Source: Actinomycetospora succinea (lineage in GTDB: Bacteria > Actinomycetota > Actinomycetes > Mycobacteriales > Pseudonocardiaceae). From it: 64,000 bases of DNA. Shown in pieces: positions 29,875 to 38,895 of the stretch (position 1 is the first letter of the stretch; every line of letters starts with the position of its first letter). The translations under genes were made by a program, and so were the position numbers. The notes under the pieces are model-generated. The model was not told the DNA's origin. It worked only from the letters and a program-made list of their open reading frames with translations, and did no database searches. The DNA lies in contig NZ_SNYO01000013.1 of NCBI RefSeq assembly GCF_004363095.1, positions 95,589 to 159,588 on the forward strand, given 5' to 3'.

Positions 29875-31100
29875 GTCCGGGCGGCCTCGCCGTCGGGGTC
29901 GAACCAGGGGTGGCCGCCCGCGGCGCCGTTCCCGGTGGTCGGTGGGGCGACGCCGTTCTGATCGGTCGCGCCGTCGTCGTCCGCGCCAGCGTCGTCGCTC
30001 TCGGCGGCGGTGTCGGTCCCGTCGGCGGGCTCCGCGTCCGCGTCGGCCACCGGCTCCTCGTCGACGTCCTCGCCGGGAGGCGTGTCCTCGGCGCCCGGCG
30101 TGTCCGGCGTGTCCGGCGCCTCCTCGGCGTCCTCCGGGGCGACCCCCTCGAGGTAGCCCGGGTACTCGGTGGTCGTGTCGTCGGCCTCGTCCTCGTCGGC
30201 GGCGCTCTCCGGGGCGTCCTGCAGGTAGCCCGGGTAGCGGTCGTCGTCCGCGACGGGCTCCTCGGCGCTCTCCTCCGCCGCGTCCTCGGGGGTCTCCTCG
30301 AGCTCCTCCTCGGCCTCCTCCTGGGCGGGGGTGTCCTGCTCGGGGGCCTCCGGCGCGCGGAGGTCGGTGGCCGCGAAGGTCTCGGTGTCGGCGGGCTCGT
30401 CGTCGACGGGGTCCACGCCGTCCTCCCGCTCCGCCGCCCGGACTCCGGGGACGGGCACCGGGATCGGGGGCAGCGGCGAGCTCTCGGGGGAGGAGGGACC
30501 CGGCGGCATCCCGCGCGGGGGACCCGACGGCCTCCCGGGCGGGGGTCCCTGCGGGGGACCGTGCGGCGGGCCCTGGGGCGCAGCGTGCGGCGAGCCCGGC
30601 GGCGGTCCGGAGGGCGGGCCCGTCACGGGCCGGGGGCCGGTCCGCGGGCCGGCGCCCGCGCCGACCGGCAGGAAGGTGGTGCCCGCCTCCGCGATGACCT
30701 GGTCGCCGCGGTCGTCGACGAGGGCGTGGCGGCCGGTCGGGGTGCGGTCCTCCCGCTGCGGCTGGGGCTGCGACGGCTCGGCGGCGGCCGGGAGGCGCCG
30801 GAACAGCGCGATGAGCAGCAGCGTCCAGGACACGACCTGCAGCAGGATCACCACGAAGCCGAGCACACTCGAGAGCGGCAGCAGGGTCTCGGGCGACAGG
30901 CCGAAGGCGTCGAGCGACGTGGCGGCCACGAGGAACGTCGAGATGAGGACGACCACGAGCTGGACGGCGAGGCCGGCGATCGCCGGGGTCGACACCGCGG
31001 GGAGCTCCCGCCGGCGCAGCAACGCCACCACGAGGCCCACCACGACGGGGACACCGACGGGGAGGGAGGCTGCGGCGAGACGAACGCCGGAGTCGAGCAT
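29856..31100 (-). CDS. Membrane protein with long Pro-rich and acidic disordered tail
   Basis: A 414-residue protein from ATG 31100 (the open frame extends 26 residues more). Three helices lie within residues 1-105. Then comes a linker rich in Gly/Pro (about 140-210, many GPP and PPG units) and a very acidic tail of about 190 residues. The tail contains the repeated motif YPGYL twice (RYPGYLQDAP and EYPGYLEGVAP) and ends with HPWFDPDG. No family recognised. The tail could bind partners or cations at the inner membrane surface. Shadow frames on the other strand are simply the complement of this low-complexity region. Confidence 0.75.
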   Translation of the reverse strand: MLDSGVRLAAASLPVGVPVVVGLVVALLRRRELPAVSTPAIAGLAVQLVVVLISTFLVAATSLDAFGLSPETLLPLSSVLGFVVILLQVVSWTLLLIALFRRLPAAAEPSQPQPQREDRTPTGRHALVDDRGDQVIAEAGTTFLPVGAGAGPRTGPRPVTGPPSGPPPGSPHAAPQGPPHGPPQGPPPGRPSGPPRGMPPGPSSPESSPLPPIPVPVPGVRAAEREDGVDPVDDEPADTETFAATDLRAPEAPEQDTPAQEEAEEELEETPEDAAEESAEEPVADDDRYPGYLQDAPESAADEDEADDTTTEYPGYLEGVAPEDAEEAPDTPDTPGAEDTPPGEDVDEEPVADADAEPADGTDTAAESDDAGADDDGATDQNGVAPPTTGNGAAGGHPWFDPDGEAARTQPERR

Positions 31101-31223
31101 GGCGACGAACCTAACCGAACGGCCCCGAACGGCGGAGGACCGACCTCCCCGAACCCGGCAGACCGGACCGTGCGTCACGGCCGCACGTGCCTCCGGGGGT
31201 CATGTCCGTCAGCATGGTCGGCG

Positions 31224-32030
31224 GTGAGCAGCGAGACGACCGGCCGACGGGGCAACATCACCGGGCCCCGTGCTGCCCCGAACGCCGACGCCGACCGGGT
31301 CCGGACGGTCCTCGCGGAGTCCGACGCCGTCGACGGGTTCTTCGCGATCTCCACGCGGGCCGCCGAGGGCGCCGACCCGTCGTGGCGCCCGCTCGCGTCG
31401 CTGCTGACGGTGCCGGCGAGCGGTCCCGACCCGATCGAGGAGCGGATCGCGGCCGTAGCCGACGGGCTCGGCGCCGACCGGCGGATCGCCGCGTCCCTGC
31501 TCGGCCAGTCGCTGGTCTCCCGCTCGGTGTCCGTGCTGCTCGCCTGCGCCGCGGCCGGGGTCCTGCCCGACCTCTCGCCCGCGTCGGTCCTGCACGCGCG
31601 CCCGTGGGCCGGCGGCCCGATCCCGCTCTGGGCCGACCCCGAGCGGCTCACGGGGACCGAGCTCGGCGCGCCCGACGACCCGGAGGCCGCGGCGGCGTTC
31701 GCCCGCGCGCTGGCCGACGAGCACGTCGCCCCGGTGGTCGCGGGCCTGCGGGCGCGGGCGTCGGTGTCGGCGCGCGTGCTGTGGGGCAACGCGGCGGGGG
31801 CGCTCGGCGGGGCGGTGCGGGTCTTCGGCGCCGCGCGCCCCGATCGCCACGCCGCCGCGCTCTCGCTCGCCCGCGGCGTGCTCACCCAGGAGCCGTTCGC
31901 GGGCCTCGGGCGCTTCGTCCCCGAACCCCAGCACCCCAGCGGCCTCGGGTTCCGGCGGACGACCTGCTGCCTCTACTACCGCGTGCCCGGCGGCGGCACG
32001 TGCGGGGACTGCGTCCTGCAGGGGCGCTAG
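31224..32030 (+). CDS. FhuF-like ferric iron reductase, C-terminal 2Fe-2S protein
   Basis: A 268-residue protein from GTG 31224. The C-terminus has the FhuF C-C-x10-C-x2-C cluster signature (TTCCLYYRVPGGGTCGDCVL), which binds a [2Fe-2S] centre. FhuF-type proteins reduce ferric siderophores in the cytosol; no siderophore transport genes are in view, so the substrate is open. Its stop TAG shares CTAG with the stop of the convergent gene at 32027. Confidence 0.87.
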   Translation: MSSETTGRRGNITGPRAAPNADADRVRTVLAESDAVDGFFAISTRAAEGADPSWRPLASLLTVPASGPDPIEERIAAVADGLGADRRIAASLLGQSLVSRSVSVLLACAAAGVLPDLSPASVLHARPWAGGPIPLWADPERLTGTELGAPDDPEAAAAFARALADEHVAPVVAGLRARASVSARVLWGNAAGALGGAVRVFGAARPDRHAAALSLARGVLTQEPFAGLGRFVPEPQHPSGLGFRRTTCCLYYRVPGGGTCGDCVLQGR

Positions 32031-32761
32031 ACGGGCGGCCAGACCACGAGCAGGCGCCCCGCCCCGAGCAGCGAGAACACGCCGACCAGCAGGAACAGCG
32101 CCACCCAGACGCCCGCGGGCACGCCGGTGAGGCGCTCGAGCTGGTCGGCGTCGGAGTCGGGCGCGCGGCGCCGGGAGCGCTTGCGCTGCACCTCGAGCAC
32201 CGTGCGCAGCCCGCCGATGATGAGGAACCAGGTCACGAAGCACGCGAACCCGTACTGCACGTTCGCCGAGCCGTAGACCGCGACGACCACGAACACCGCG
32301 CCGGTCAGCGCCACCGACAGCACGCCGTAGGCGTTGCGGATGAGGATCAGCGTCGCGAGCAGCAGGACCACCGCGATGACGAGCATGGCCGAGATCGCGT
32401 CCGCCGCGACCAGGGCCGCCGCGCCGATCCCGAGGACCGGCGGGGTCGCGTACCCCGCGGCGGCGGTCGCGACCATGCCCGGCCCGTCCCGCCGGCCCTT
32501 CGACACCGTGACGCCCGAGGTGTCCGAGTGCAGCAGGATCTTCGTGAGCGTCCGCCCCGAGCAGATCGCGACCAGGGCGTGGCCGCCCTCGTGGGCGATC
32601 GTGACGACGTTGCGGGCGAGCCGCCAGGTGCCGTGCACACCGACGACGAGCAGGGCCACGAGACCACCCAGGATCACCAGGGTGGCCTGCGTCTGACCCG
32701 TGCTGAGCTGATCGAGCCCGTCGAAGGGCAGCGTCAGGGAGGACGGGCGGCCGGTCGTCAC
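32027..32761 (-). CDS. M50-family-like membrane metalloprotease homologue
   Basis: A 244-residue membrane protein with GTG start at 32761. The HExxH motif appears as TIAHEGGHALVAI in an early helix, typical of the actinobacterial M50B-like group, followed by about five more helices. A candidate third metal ligand is not clear, so activity is not certain. Site-2-protease relatives cut within membranes, often in anti-sigma factor pathways, but no such partner is adjacent. Confidence 0.85.
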   Translation of the reverse strand: MTTGRPSSLTLPFDGLDQLSTGQTQATLVILGGLVALLVVGVHGTWRLARNVVTIAHEGGHALVAICSGRTLTKILLHSDTSGVTVSKGRRDGPGMVATAAAGYATPPVLGIGAAALVAADAISAMLVIAVVLLLATLILIRNAYGVLSVALTGAVFVVVAVYGSANVQYGFACFVTWFLIIGGLRTVLEVQRKRSRRRAPDSDADQLERLTGVPAGVWVALFLLVGVFSLLGAGRLLVVWPPV

Positions 32762-32840
32762 GATGGGTGCACGGTAGCCGGGAGCGTGTGTGGTCCCGGG
32801 TCCGCCTCCTCGGCGGATCGCCCTGCGCCACAGCGGTCCC

Positions 32841-32846
32841 TAGCGT
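32841..32846 (+). promoter_or_regulatory. -10 box upstream of the lipoprotein gene
   Basis: TAGCGT at 32841-32846 matches the TANNNT boxes seen at other genes in this window. It leaves a leader of about 40 nt before GTG 32894. Confidence 0.35.
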
Positions 32847-32893
32847 CACAGGAGGACTCTTCCGTCCATCCGGTCGCGACCGTCGGGGGATTC

Positions 32894-33814
32894 GTGCCGC
32901 GTTCTCGTCCCTGCGTGCTGATCCTCGCTCTCCTGCTGGCCGTGGCGGGCTGCGCCGCGCCCGCGGCGGGGGAGGAGGAACGGCCCGGACCGGTCCCGCC
33001 CGCGCCGGTCGCGGCGCCGTCGCCACCCCCGCGGGAGCTGCCCCGGGGCGGGCGGACGATCTTCCCGCAGCACCGGGTCGTCGCGTTCTACGGCACCGCG
33101 GGCACCGACGCGCTCGGCGTGCTGGGGGAGGGCACGCCCGACGAGGCGGGCGAGCGGCTCGAGGAGGTCGCCGCGGCGTTCGCCACCCCGGGGCGCACGG
33201 TGCTGCCGGCCATGGAGCTGATCGTCACCGTCGCGAACGCGACGCCCGGTCTCGAGGGCGACTACTCGACCGACATCACGCCCGACGCCGCGCGCACCTA
33301 CCTCGACGCCGCGCGGACCCGCGGGCAGCTGCTCGTGCTCGACGTCCAGCCCGGGACCAGCGACTTCCTGTCCGCCGTGCGCGTCTGGGAGCCGCTGCTG
33401 CGGGAGCCGGACGTGGGGCTCGCCCTCGACCCGGAGTGGCGGATGGCGCCGGGCGAGGTGCCCGGGGAGGTCATCGGCGGGGTGTCGGCGGCCGAGGTCA
33501 ACGCGGTGTCGGCGTGGCTCTCGGCGATCGTGACCGACGGCGACCTGCCGCAGAAGCTGTTCGTCCTGCACCAGTTCACGGCGTCGATGATCACCGAGCC
33601 CGAGCAGCTCGCGACCCCGCCCGGGCTCGCGGTGGTCCAGCACATCGACGGGTTCGGGGCGCCGGAGAACAAGCGCGGCAAGTACGCGCAGCTCCGGCGG
33701 CCCGGGCAGCTGCACCCCGGCTTCAAGCTCTTCTACGACGAGGACACCCCGACGCTCTCGCCCGCCGAGACGCTCGGGCTCTCGCCGCCCCCGGATCTCG
33801 TCACCTACCAGTGA
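32894..33814 (+). CDS. Secreted lipoprotein of unknown function
   Basis: A 306-residue protein from GTG 32894. The signal peptide (PRSRPCVLILALLLAVAGC) ends in a lipobox LAVAGC with Cys as the acylated residue, then a Pro/Ala-rich stalk to residue 50. The mature domain (RVVAFYGTAGTDALGVLGEG ... LLVLDVQPGTSDF ... VGLALDPEWRM ... VVQHIDGFGAP) has the alternating strand-acidic residue pattern of a TIM-barrel glycoside hydrolase, with Asp/Glu residues at strand ends, but I cannot place it in a named family. Confidence 0.82.
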   Translation: MPRSRPCVLILALLLAVAGCAAPAAGEEERPGPVPPAPVAAPSPPPRELPRGGRTIFPQHRVVAFYGTAGTDALGVLGEGTPDEAGERLEEVAAAFATPGRTVLPAMELIVTVANATPGLEGDYSTDITPDAARTYLDAARTRGQLLVLDVQPGTSDFLSAVRVWEPLLREPDVGLALDPEWRMAPGEVPGEVIGGVSAAEVNAVSAWLSAIVTDGDLPQKLFVLHQFTASMITEPEQLATPPGLAVVQHIDGFGAPENKRGKYAQLRRPGQLHPGFKLFYDEDTPTLSPAETLGLSPPPDLVTYQ

Positions 33815-33832
33815 GGCGGTCATGCTGACCCG

Positions 33833-35323
33833 GTGAGCGACACCGCCCCCGAGGACGTCCGCATGGGTTCCGCCCGGGGCCGCTGGATCCTGCTGACGAC
33901 GGTGCTCGGGTCCGGGCTCGCGATGCTCGACTCGACGGTGGTCAACATCGCGCTCGAGCGGATCGGCGCGGAGTTCGACGCGAGCTTCGCGGCGCTGCAG
34001 TGGACGATCAACGGCTACACGCTCACGCTCGCCGGCCTGATCCTGCTCGGGGGCTCGCTGGGCGACCGCTTCGGGCGCCGCAAGATCTTCGTCATCGGCG
34101 TCGTGTGGTTCGCGCTGGCCTCGGCGCTGTGCGGGCTGGCGCCGTCGGTGGAGTTCCTCATCGCCGGGCGCGCGCTGCAGGGCGTCGGCGGCGCGCTGCT
34201 CACCCCGGGCAGCCTCGCGCTGATCTCGGCGTCCTTCCACGGCGGCGACCGCGCGGCGGCGATCGGGGCCTGGTCGGGGCTCGGGGGCGTGGCCGGCGCC
34301 GTCGGGCCGTTCCTCGGCGGCTTCCTCGTCGAGTGGACCTGGCGCGCGGTCTTCCTCATCAACCTCCCCCTCGCCGCGATCGTGGTGGTCGTGGCGCTGC
34401 GCCACGTGCCCGAGTCCCGCGACCCCCAGGCCACCCAGCACCTCGACGTCCCGGGCACCGTCCTCGCGGTCGCCGGTCTCGGCGCGCTGACCTGGGCGCT
34501 CACCGCCGCCGGCGAGGACGGCGTCACGCCCGTGGTGATCGTGACCGGGGCGGTCGGCGTGCTCTCCCTCGTCGCCTTCGTGCTCGCCGAGCGCCGGTCG
34601 CGGGCGCCGCTCGTGCCCGGCGAGCTCTTCGCGAACGCCCGGTTCACCGGCGCCAACGTCGTCACCCTGCTCGTCTACGGGGCGCTCGGCGTCAACTTCG
34701 TGCTCGTGGTGCTGCAGCTCCAGGTGGTCGCCGGGTTCAGCCCGCTCGCGGCCGGCACGGCGATGCTGCCGATCACCGTGATCATGCTGCTGCTCTCGGC
34801 CCGCTCCGGGCGCCTCGCGCAGCGCATCGGGCCGCGCTGGCCGATGACGATCGGGCTCCTGCTCGCCGCGACCGGGATGCTCCTGCTCGGGAGGATCGGG
34901 CCCGGCGCGTCGTACCTCGTCGACGTGCTGCCGGCCGTGGCGCTCTTCGGGCTCGGCCTCGCGGGCACCGTCGCCCCGCTCACCGCGACCGTCCTCGACG
35001 CCGCCGACGACCGCCACGTCGGCATCGCCTCCGGCGTCAACAACGCGATCGCCCGCGCCGCGGGCCTCCTCGCGGTGGCGCTGATCCCGGCCGTCGCGGG
35101 CATCTCCGGGCAGGACTACACCGACCCGCCCGCCTTCTCCGAGGGCTACCGCGCGGCGATGACGATCTCGGCGGGCCTGCTCGTCGCGGGGGCGGTGCTC
35201 TCCGCGGTGCTGCTGCGCCCACGCCGGGGCCCGGCGGACCCGCCGACGACCCCGCCCCGCTTCCCGACGGAGTCGTGCACCCACTGCGGCGTCACGGCCC
35301 CGCAGCAGTACCCGCGCGACTGA
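33833..35323 (+). CDS. MFS drug:H+ antiporter, DHA2 family
   Basis: A 496-residue 14-helix exporter from GTG 33833. Helix 1 reads LAMLDSTVVNIALERIG (D-x-T-V-V-N-x-A of the EmrB/QacA group), motif A is GGSLGDRFGRRKIF, and motif C-like WSGLGGVAGAVGPFLGGFLV follows. The cytoplasmic tail ends in ESCTHCGVTAPQQYPRD, a CxxC pair that is unusual for these exporters and may be a redox or metal site. Substrates unknown. It starts 18 nt after the lipoprotein stop. Confidence 0.92.
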   Translation: MSDTAPEDVRMGSARGRWILLTTVLGSGLAMLDSTVVNIALERIGAEFDASFAALQWTINGYTLTLAGLILLGGSLGDRFGRRKIFVIGVVWFALASALCGLAPSVEFLIAGRALQGVGGALLTPGSLALISASFHGGDRAAAIGAWSGLGGVAGAVGPFLGGFLVEWTWRAVFLINLPLAAIVVVVALRHVPESRDPQATQHLDVPGTVLAVAGLGALTWALTAAGEDGVTPVVIVTGAVGVLSLVAFVLAERRSRAPLVPGELFANARFTGANVVTLLVYGALGVNFVLVVLQLQVVAGFSPLAAGTAMLPITVIMLLLSARSGRLAQRIGPRWPMTIGLLLAATGMLLLGRIGPGASYLVDVLPAVALFGLGLAGTVAPLTATVLDAADDRHVGIASGVNNAIARAAGLLAVALIPAVAGISGQDYTDPPAFSEGYRAAMTISAGLLVAGAVLSAVLLRPRRGPADPPTTPPRFPTESCTHCGVTAPQQYPRD

Positions 35324-35337
35324 GCAGTCGCGAACGG

Positions 35338-35486
35338 CACGGTCGGCAGGCCTGCGCCCTGTCGATCATGCGGACCGTGCTGGCCGCACGGGGGAGGGCA
35401 CAGGAGTGCTCGCCAGTTCGATCTCCCGGGCGTGCCGTCACGGCGGTGCCCTGGATGCACCGTCGAGAGATCGTTCTGGAGAGCTC
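35338..35486 (+). repeat. Dispersed hairpin element, copy 2
   Basis: The hairpin arm with CCTGTCGATCATGCG (35358-35387) and the block 35463-35486 correspond to 18584-18613 and 18667-18690. The hairpin is in the opposite orientation to copy 1 while the second block has the same orientation. It fills the 175-bp gap between the convergent exporter and aminotransferase genes, and may also act as their terminator. Confidence 0.7.
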
Positions 35487-35498
35487 CGGCCGGACCGG

Positions 35499-36509
35499 TC
35501 AGCTCAGCGCCTCGAGCACCGTGTCCGCGTCGGCGTCGGTGTTGTGCAGGTGGAAGCCCAGGCGGGCGGCGCCGCCCCGGACCGCGCAGCGGACGCCGGC
35601 GGCAGCGAGGCGGTCGGCGGCGCCGTGGTGGCGGACGGCGACGATCGCCGACTCGCCGGCGGGCAGGTCGAGACCCCGGCGGACGCGGTTGGCGAGGCCC
35701 ACGGCGTGGTCGCGGACCTCCTCGGCGTCCAGCGACGCGAGCCACGGCAGGGACACCGCCGCGCCGACCTGGGCGAGCCACACGGGGGAGAGGTCGAAGC
35801 GCCGGGCGTCGGGGTGCAGGCGCAGCGGGAGGCCGTAGATCGCGTCCCACCCGCCCGCGTACCAGCCGGACTGCACGGGGGTGACGCGCTCGGCGAGCCG
35901 GTCCGAGAGCGCCATCCACGCCGCACCGCGGGGCGCGAGGAGCCACTTGTAGCCGCCGGCGACGACCACGTCGGCCCAGCCGAGGTCGGCGGGCAGCCAG
36001 CCCAGCGACTGGGTCGCGTCGAGGACGACGAGGGTGTCGGGGCCGACCTCGGCGCGCAGGGCCTCGAGGTCGACGATGCCGCCGTCGACCGACGCGACCA
36101 CGCTGACCGCGACGACGTCCGCGGCCCCGGTGCGCTCGGGCAGCTCGTCGAGCGCCACCTCGACGACCTCGTGGCCGGCGGACACGAAGGGGAAGGTCAC
36201 GCTCGTGAACTCGCGGTCGGCGGTGAGCACCCGCGCCCCCGGCGGCAGCGAGGCAGCCACGAGCCCGAGCAGCCCGGACACCGTGGTGCCCAGCGCCACC
36301 GACGACGGCGGGACGCCCACGAGCTGCGCGAACGCGGCGCGGGCGGTCGCGACGGCGCCGTCGAACTGCGGCGCGGTGGTCTGCGCGCGCCCCCACGCGC
36401 TGACCGCGGTCGACACCGCCTCGACCACGGGCTGCGGCGGGACGCCGATGGACGGGGTGTTCAGGTAGACGTCGTCGACGTCGAAGGTGGTGCCGAACGC
36501 GTGCCGCAC
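35499..36509 (-). CDS. Aminotransferase class V / cysteine desulfurase-like PLP enzyme
   Basis: A 336-residue fold-type I PLP enzyme. GTG 36509 follows a TAGCCT box (36517-36522) by 7 nt, so leaderless. The Schiff-base Lys is in VVVAGGYKWLLAPRG, with LVVLDATQSLGWLP as the phosphate/pyridine Asp region and VYLNTPSIGVPP as the N-terminal landmark. It is shorter than IscS and lacks an obvious flexible Cys loop. It could be an isopenicillin-epimerase-like or kynureninase-like enzyme; substrate unknown. Confidence 0.87.
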   Translation of the reverse strand: MRHAFGTTFDVDDVYLNTPSIGVPPQPVVEAVSTAVSAWGRAQTTAPQFDGAVATARAAFAQLVGVPPSSVALGTTVSGLLGLVAASLPPGARVLTADREFTSVTFPFVSAGHEVVEVALDELPERTGAADVVAVSVVASVDGGIVDLEALRAEVGPDTLVVLDATQSLGWLPADLGWADVVVAGGYKWLLAPRGAAWMALSDRLAERVTPVQSGWYAGGWDAIYGLPLRLHPDARRFDLSPVWLAQVGAAVSLPWLASLDAEEVRDHAVGLANRVRRGLDLPAGESAIVAVRHHGAADRLAAAGVRCAVRGGAARLGFHLHNTDADADTVLEALS

Positions 36510-36516
36510 GCGCTCC

Positions 36517-36522
36517 AGGCTA
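36517..36522 (-). promoter_or_regulatory. Leaderless -10 box inside the gap after copA
   Basis: On the minus strand TAGCCT lies 7 nt before GTG 36509 and only a few bases beyond the copA stop (36525), so the promoter must overlap the end of copA. Confidence 0.45.
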
Positions 36523-36524
36523 GA

Positions 36525-38777
36525 TCACGTGAAGCGGCGCAGGCGCAGGCTGTTGGCGACCACGAAGACGCTCGAGAAGGCCATCGCGGCACCGGCGATC
36601 ATGGGGTTGAGCAGGCCGAGCGCGGCCAGCGGCAGCGCGGCGACGTTGTAGGCGAAGGCCCAGAAGAGGTTGCCCTCGATCGTCCGCAGCGTGCGCCGGG
36701 CAAGGCGCAGGGCGTCCGGGACGAGGCGCAGGTCGCCGCGGACCAGGGTCAGGTCGCCGGCCTCGATGGCCGCGTCCGACCCGGTGCCCATCGCGAGCCC
36801 GAGGTCGGCCCGCGCGAGGGCGGCGGCGTCGTTGACCCCGTCGCCGACCATCGCGACCACGGCGCCGGTGTCCTGCAGGCGCGCGATCTCGTCGGCCTTC
36901 CCGTCGGGCAGCACGCCCGCGACGACGGTGTCGATGCCGACGCGGTCGGCGACGGTGCGGGCGACGGTCGCGTGGTCGCCGGTGAGCAGGACCGTGCGCA
37001 GACCGAGCGCGTGCAGGGCCGCGACCGCCTCGGCGGAGGTGTCGCGCACCGTGTCGGCGACGGCGAGCACGCCACGGGCCCGCAGGACCCCGAGCTCGTC
37101 GGCCCAGGCCACGCACACCGGCGTGGACCCGCCCGCCTCGACCTCGGCGACGGCGTCCGCGAGGGCACCGTCGGACGGCACGCCCCGCTCGTCGAGAAGG
37201 CGGCCGCGACCGACGACGACCGCGCGGCCGTCGACGGTCCCCGTCACCCCGAGCCCGTCGCGGCTCACGACGTCGACGGCGGCGGGCAGGTCACCGAGGC
37301 GCGCGCGGGCGGCGTCGGCCACGGCGCGGGCGACCGGGTGCGCCGAGGCGTCCTCGAGCGCGCCGGCCCGCAGCAGGAGCTCGTCCTCCTCGACCCCGGG
37401 CAGCGCGACGACCCCGGACAGGCTCATCTCCCCGGTGGTCACCGTCCCGGTCTTGTCGAGGACGACGGTGTCGACGCGCCGGGTGGACTCGAGGACCTCG
37501 GGCCCGCGCAGCAGGATGCCGAGCTGGGCGCCGCGTCCGGTGCCGACCATCAGCGCCGTCGGCGTCGCGAGGCCCAGCGCGCAGGGACAGGCGATGATGA
37601 GGACCGCGACCGCCGCGGTGAACGCCGCCGACGAGCCCGCGCCGGCGAGCAGCCAGACCGCGAGCGTGCCGAGCGAGAGCGCGATGACGACGGGGACGAA
37701 CACCGCCGAGACGCGGTCGGCGAGGCGCTGGGCGGCGGCCTTGCCGTTCTGGGCCTCGGCGACGCGGCGCGCGATCCGGGCGAGCTGGGTGTCGGCGCCG
37801 ACCGCGTCCGCACGGACCACCAGGCGCCCGCCGACGGCGACCGTCGCGCCGCTGACCGCGTCCCCGGGGGCGACCTCGACCGGGACGGACTCGCCGGTCA
37901 TCGCGCTCGCGTCGACGGCGGCGCGACCCTCGACGACGACGCCGTCGGTGGCGACGGTCTCGCCGGGGCGCACGACGAACTCGTCGCCGACGACCAGCCG
38001 CTCGACCGGGATGCGCTCCTCGCGCCCGTCGCGGCGCACCGCCACGTCCTTGGCGCCGAGGTCGAGCAGGGCCCGCAGGGCGTCGCCGGCGCGGCGCGTG
38101 GCGCGGGCCTCGAACCAGCGCCCGGCCAGCACGAACGTCGTCACCGCGGCGGCGACCTCGAGGTAGAGCGCGTCCGGGCCGGCGTCGGCGGTGAGAGAGA
38201 GCGGGTGGGTCATGCCCGGCATCCCGGCGCCGCCGAGGAAGAGGGCGTAGAACGACCAGCCCAGCGCGGCCAGCGTGCCGACCGACACCAGCGTGTCCAT
38301 CGTCGCCGCGCCGTGGCGCAGGTTCGTCCACGCGGCGCGGTGGATGTCCTGCCCGCCCCAGACGACGACGGGGGCGGCGAGGATCGCCGAGAGCCACTGC
38401 CAGTTCGTGAACTGCCACGCGGGCACCATCGCGAGCACCACGACCGGCAGCGTCAGCGCGATGCTGACCAGCAGGCGGTGGCGCAGGACGTCGGCGCGGT
38501 CGGGGCCGGGGGCCGCGTCGTCCGGGCGGGCGGACGGCGGGGCCGCGCCGTAGCCGAGCTTCTCGACGGTCGCGACCAGGTCGTCGACACCGACCGAGGC
38601 CGGGTGCTCGACCGAGGCCGTGCCGGTGGCGAAGTTGACGCCCGCGCGGACGCCGTCGAGCTTGTTGAGACGCTTCTCGATGCGGGCGGCACACGACGCG
38701 CACGTCATCCCGGTGATCGCCAGCTCGACGCGCGACGTGTCGCGGGCCGGCGCGTCCCAGGTGGGCGGTGCACTCAT
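36525..38777 (-). CDS. copA: Copper-exporting P1B-type ATPase
   Basis: A 750-residue Cu+ pump. One heavy-metal-associated domain at the N-terminus binds copper through GMTCASC (C26, C29). The membrane domain has the ion-site CPC in ACPCALGLATP and late Asn/Ser residues (AYNVAALP, AMAFSSVFVVANS). The actuator TGES, phosphorylation DKTGT, ASAHPVA and hinge GDGVNDAAAL motifs are all present. ATG 38777 has purine-rich sequence GAGAGAGGGAGG upstream. A CsoR-type operator at 38808-38822 sits in the promoter region. Confidence 0.97.
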   Translation of the reverse strand: MSAPPTWDAPARDTSRVELAITGMTCASCAARIEKRLNKLDGVRAGVNFATGTASVEHPASVGVDDLVATVEKLGYGAAPPSARPDDAAPGPDRADVLRHRLLVSIALTLPVVVLAMVPAWQFTNWQWLSAILAAPVVVWGGQDIHRAAWTNLRHGAATMDTLVSVGTLAALGWSFYALFLGGAGMPGMTHPLSLTADAGPDALYLEVAAAVTTFVLAGRWFEARATRRAGDALRALLDLGAKDVAVRRDGREERIPVERLVVGDEFVVRPGETVATDGVVVEGRAAVDASAMTGESVPVEVAPGDAVSGATVAVGGRLVVRADAVGADTQLARIARRVAEAQNGKAAAQRLADRVSAVFVPVVIALSLGTLAVWLLAGAGSSAAFTAAVAVLIIACPCALGLATPTALMVGTGRGAQLGILLRGPEVLESTRRVDTVVLDKTGTVTTGEMSLSGVVALPGVEEDELLLRAGALEDASAHPVARAVADAARARLGDLPAAVDVVSRDGLGVTGTVDGRAVVVGRGRLLDERGVPSDGALADAVAEVEAGGSTPVCVAWADELGVLRARGVLAVADTVRDTSAEAVAALHALGLRTVLLTGDHATVARTVADRVGIDTVVAGVLPDGKADEIARLQDTGAVVAMVGDGVNDAAALARADLGLAMGTGSDAAIEAGDLTLVRGDLRLVPDALRLARRTLRTIEGNLFWAFAYNVAALPLAALGLLNPMIAGAAMAFSSVFVVANSLRLRRFT

Positions 38778-38807
38778 CGGGGCCTCCCTCTCTCTCCTCC
38801 GCGTTGG

Positions 38808-38822
38808 TACCCCTGGGGGGTA
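38808..38822. promoter_or_regulatory. CsoR-type operator in front of copA
   Basis: TACCCC-TGG-GGGGTA, a 6+3+6 inverted repeat, lies 30 nt upstream of the copA ATG and 73 nt upstream of the divergent serine-hydrolase start. The form agrees with known CsoR operators (TACCC...GGGTA). Apo-CsoR bound here would block copA transcription and copper would release it. Confidence 0.85.
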
Positions 38823-38895
38823 TGGCTGTCAAACCGTGTCGCCGTTTCGGGCGGGGGGTCGTCGATCACGGGGAGCGAGGTGGTGTGATGCAACC

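Noticed and set aside
35406..38888. 1160-residue plus-strand frame
   Set aside because: Antisense to the aminotransferase and copA genes, with no recognisable domain.
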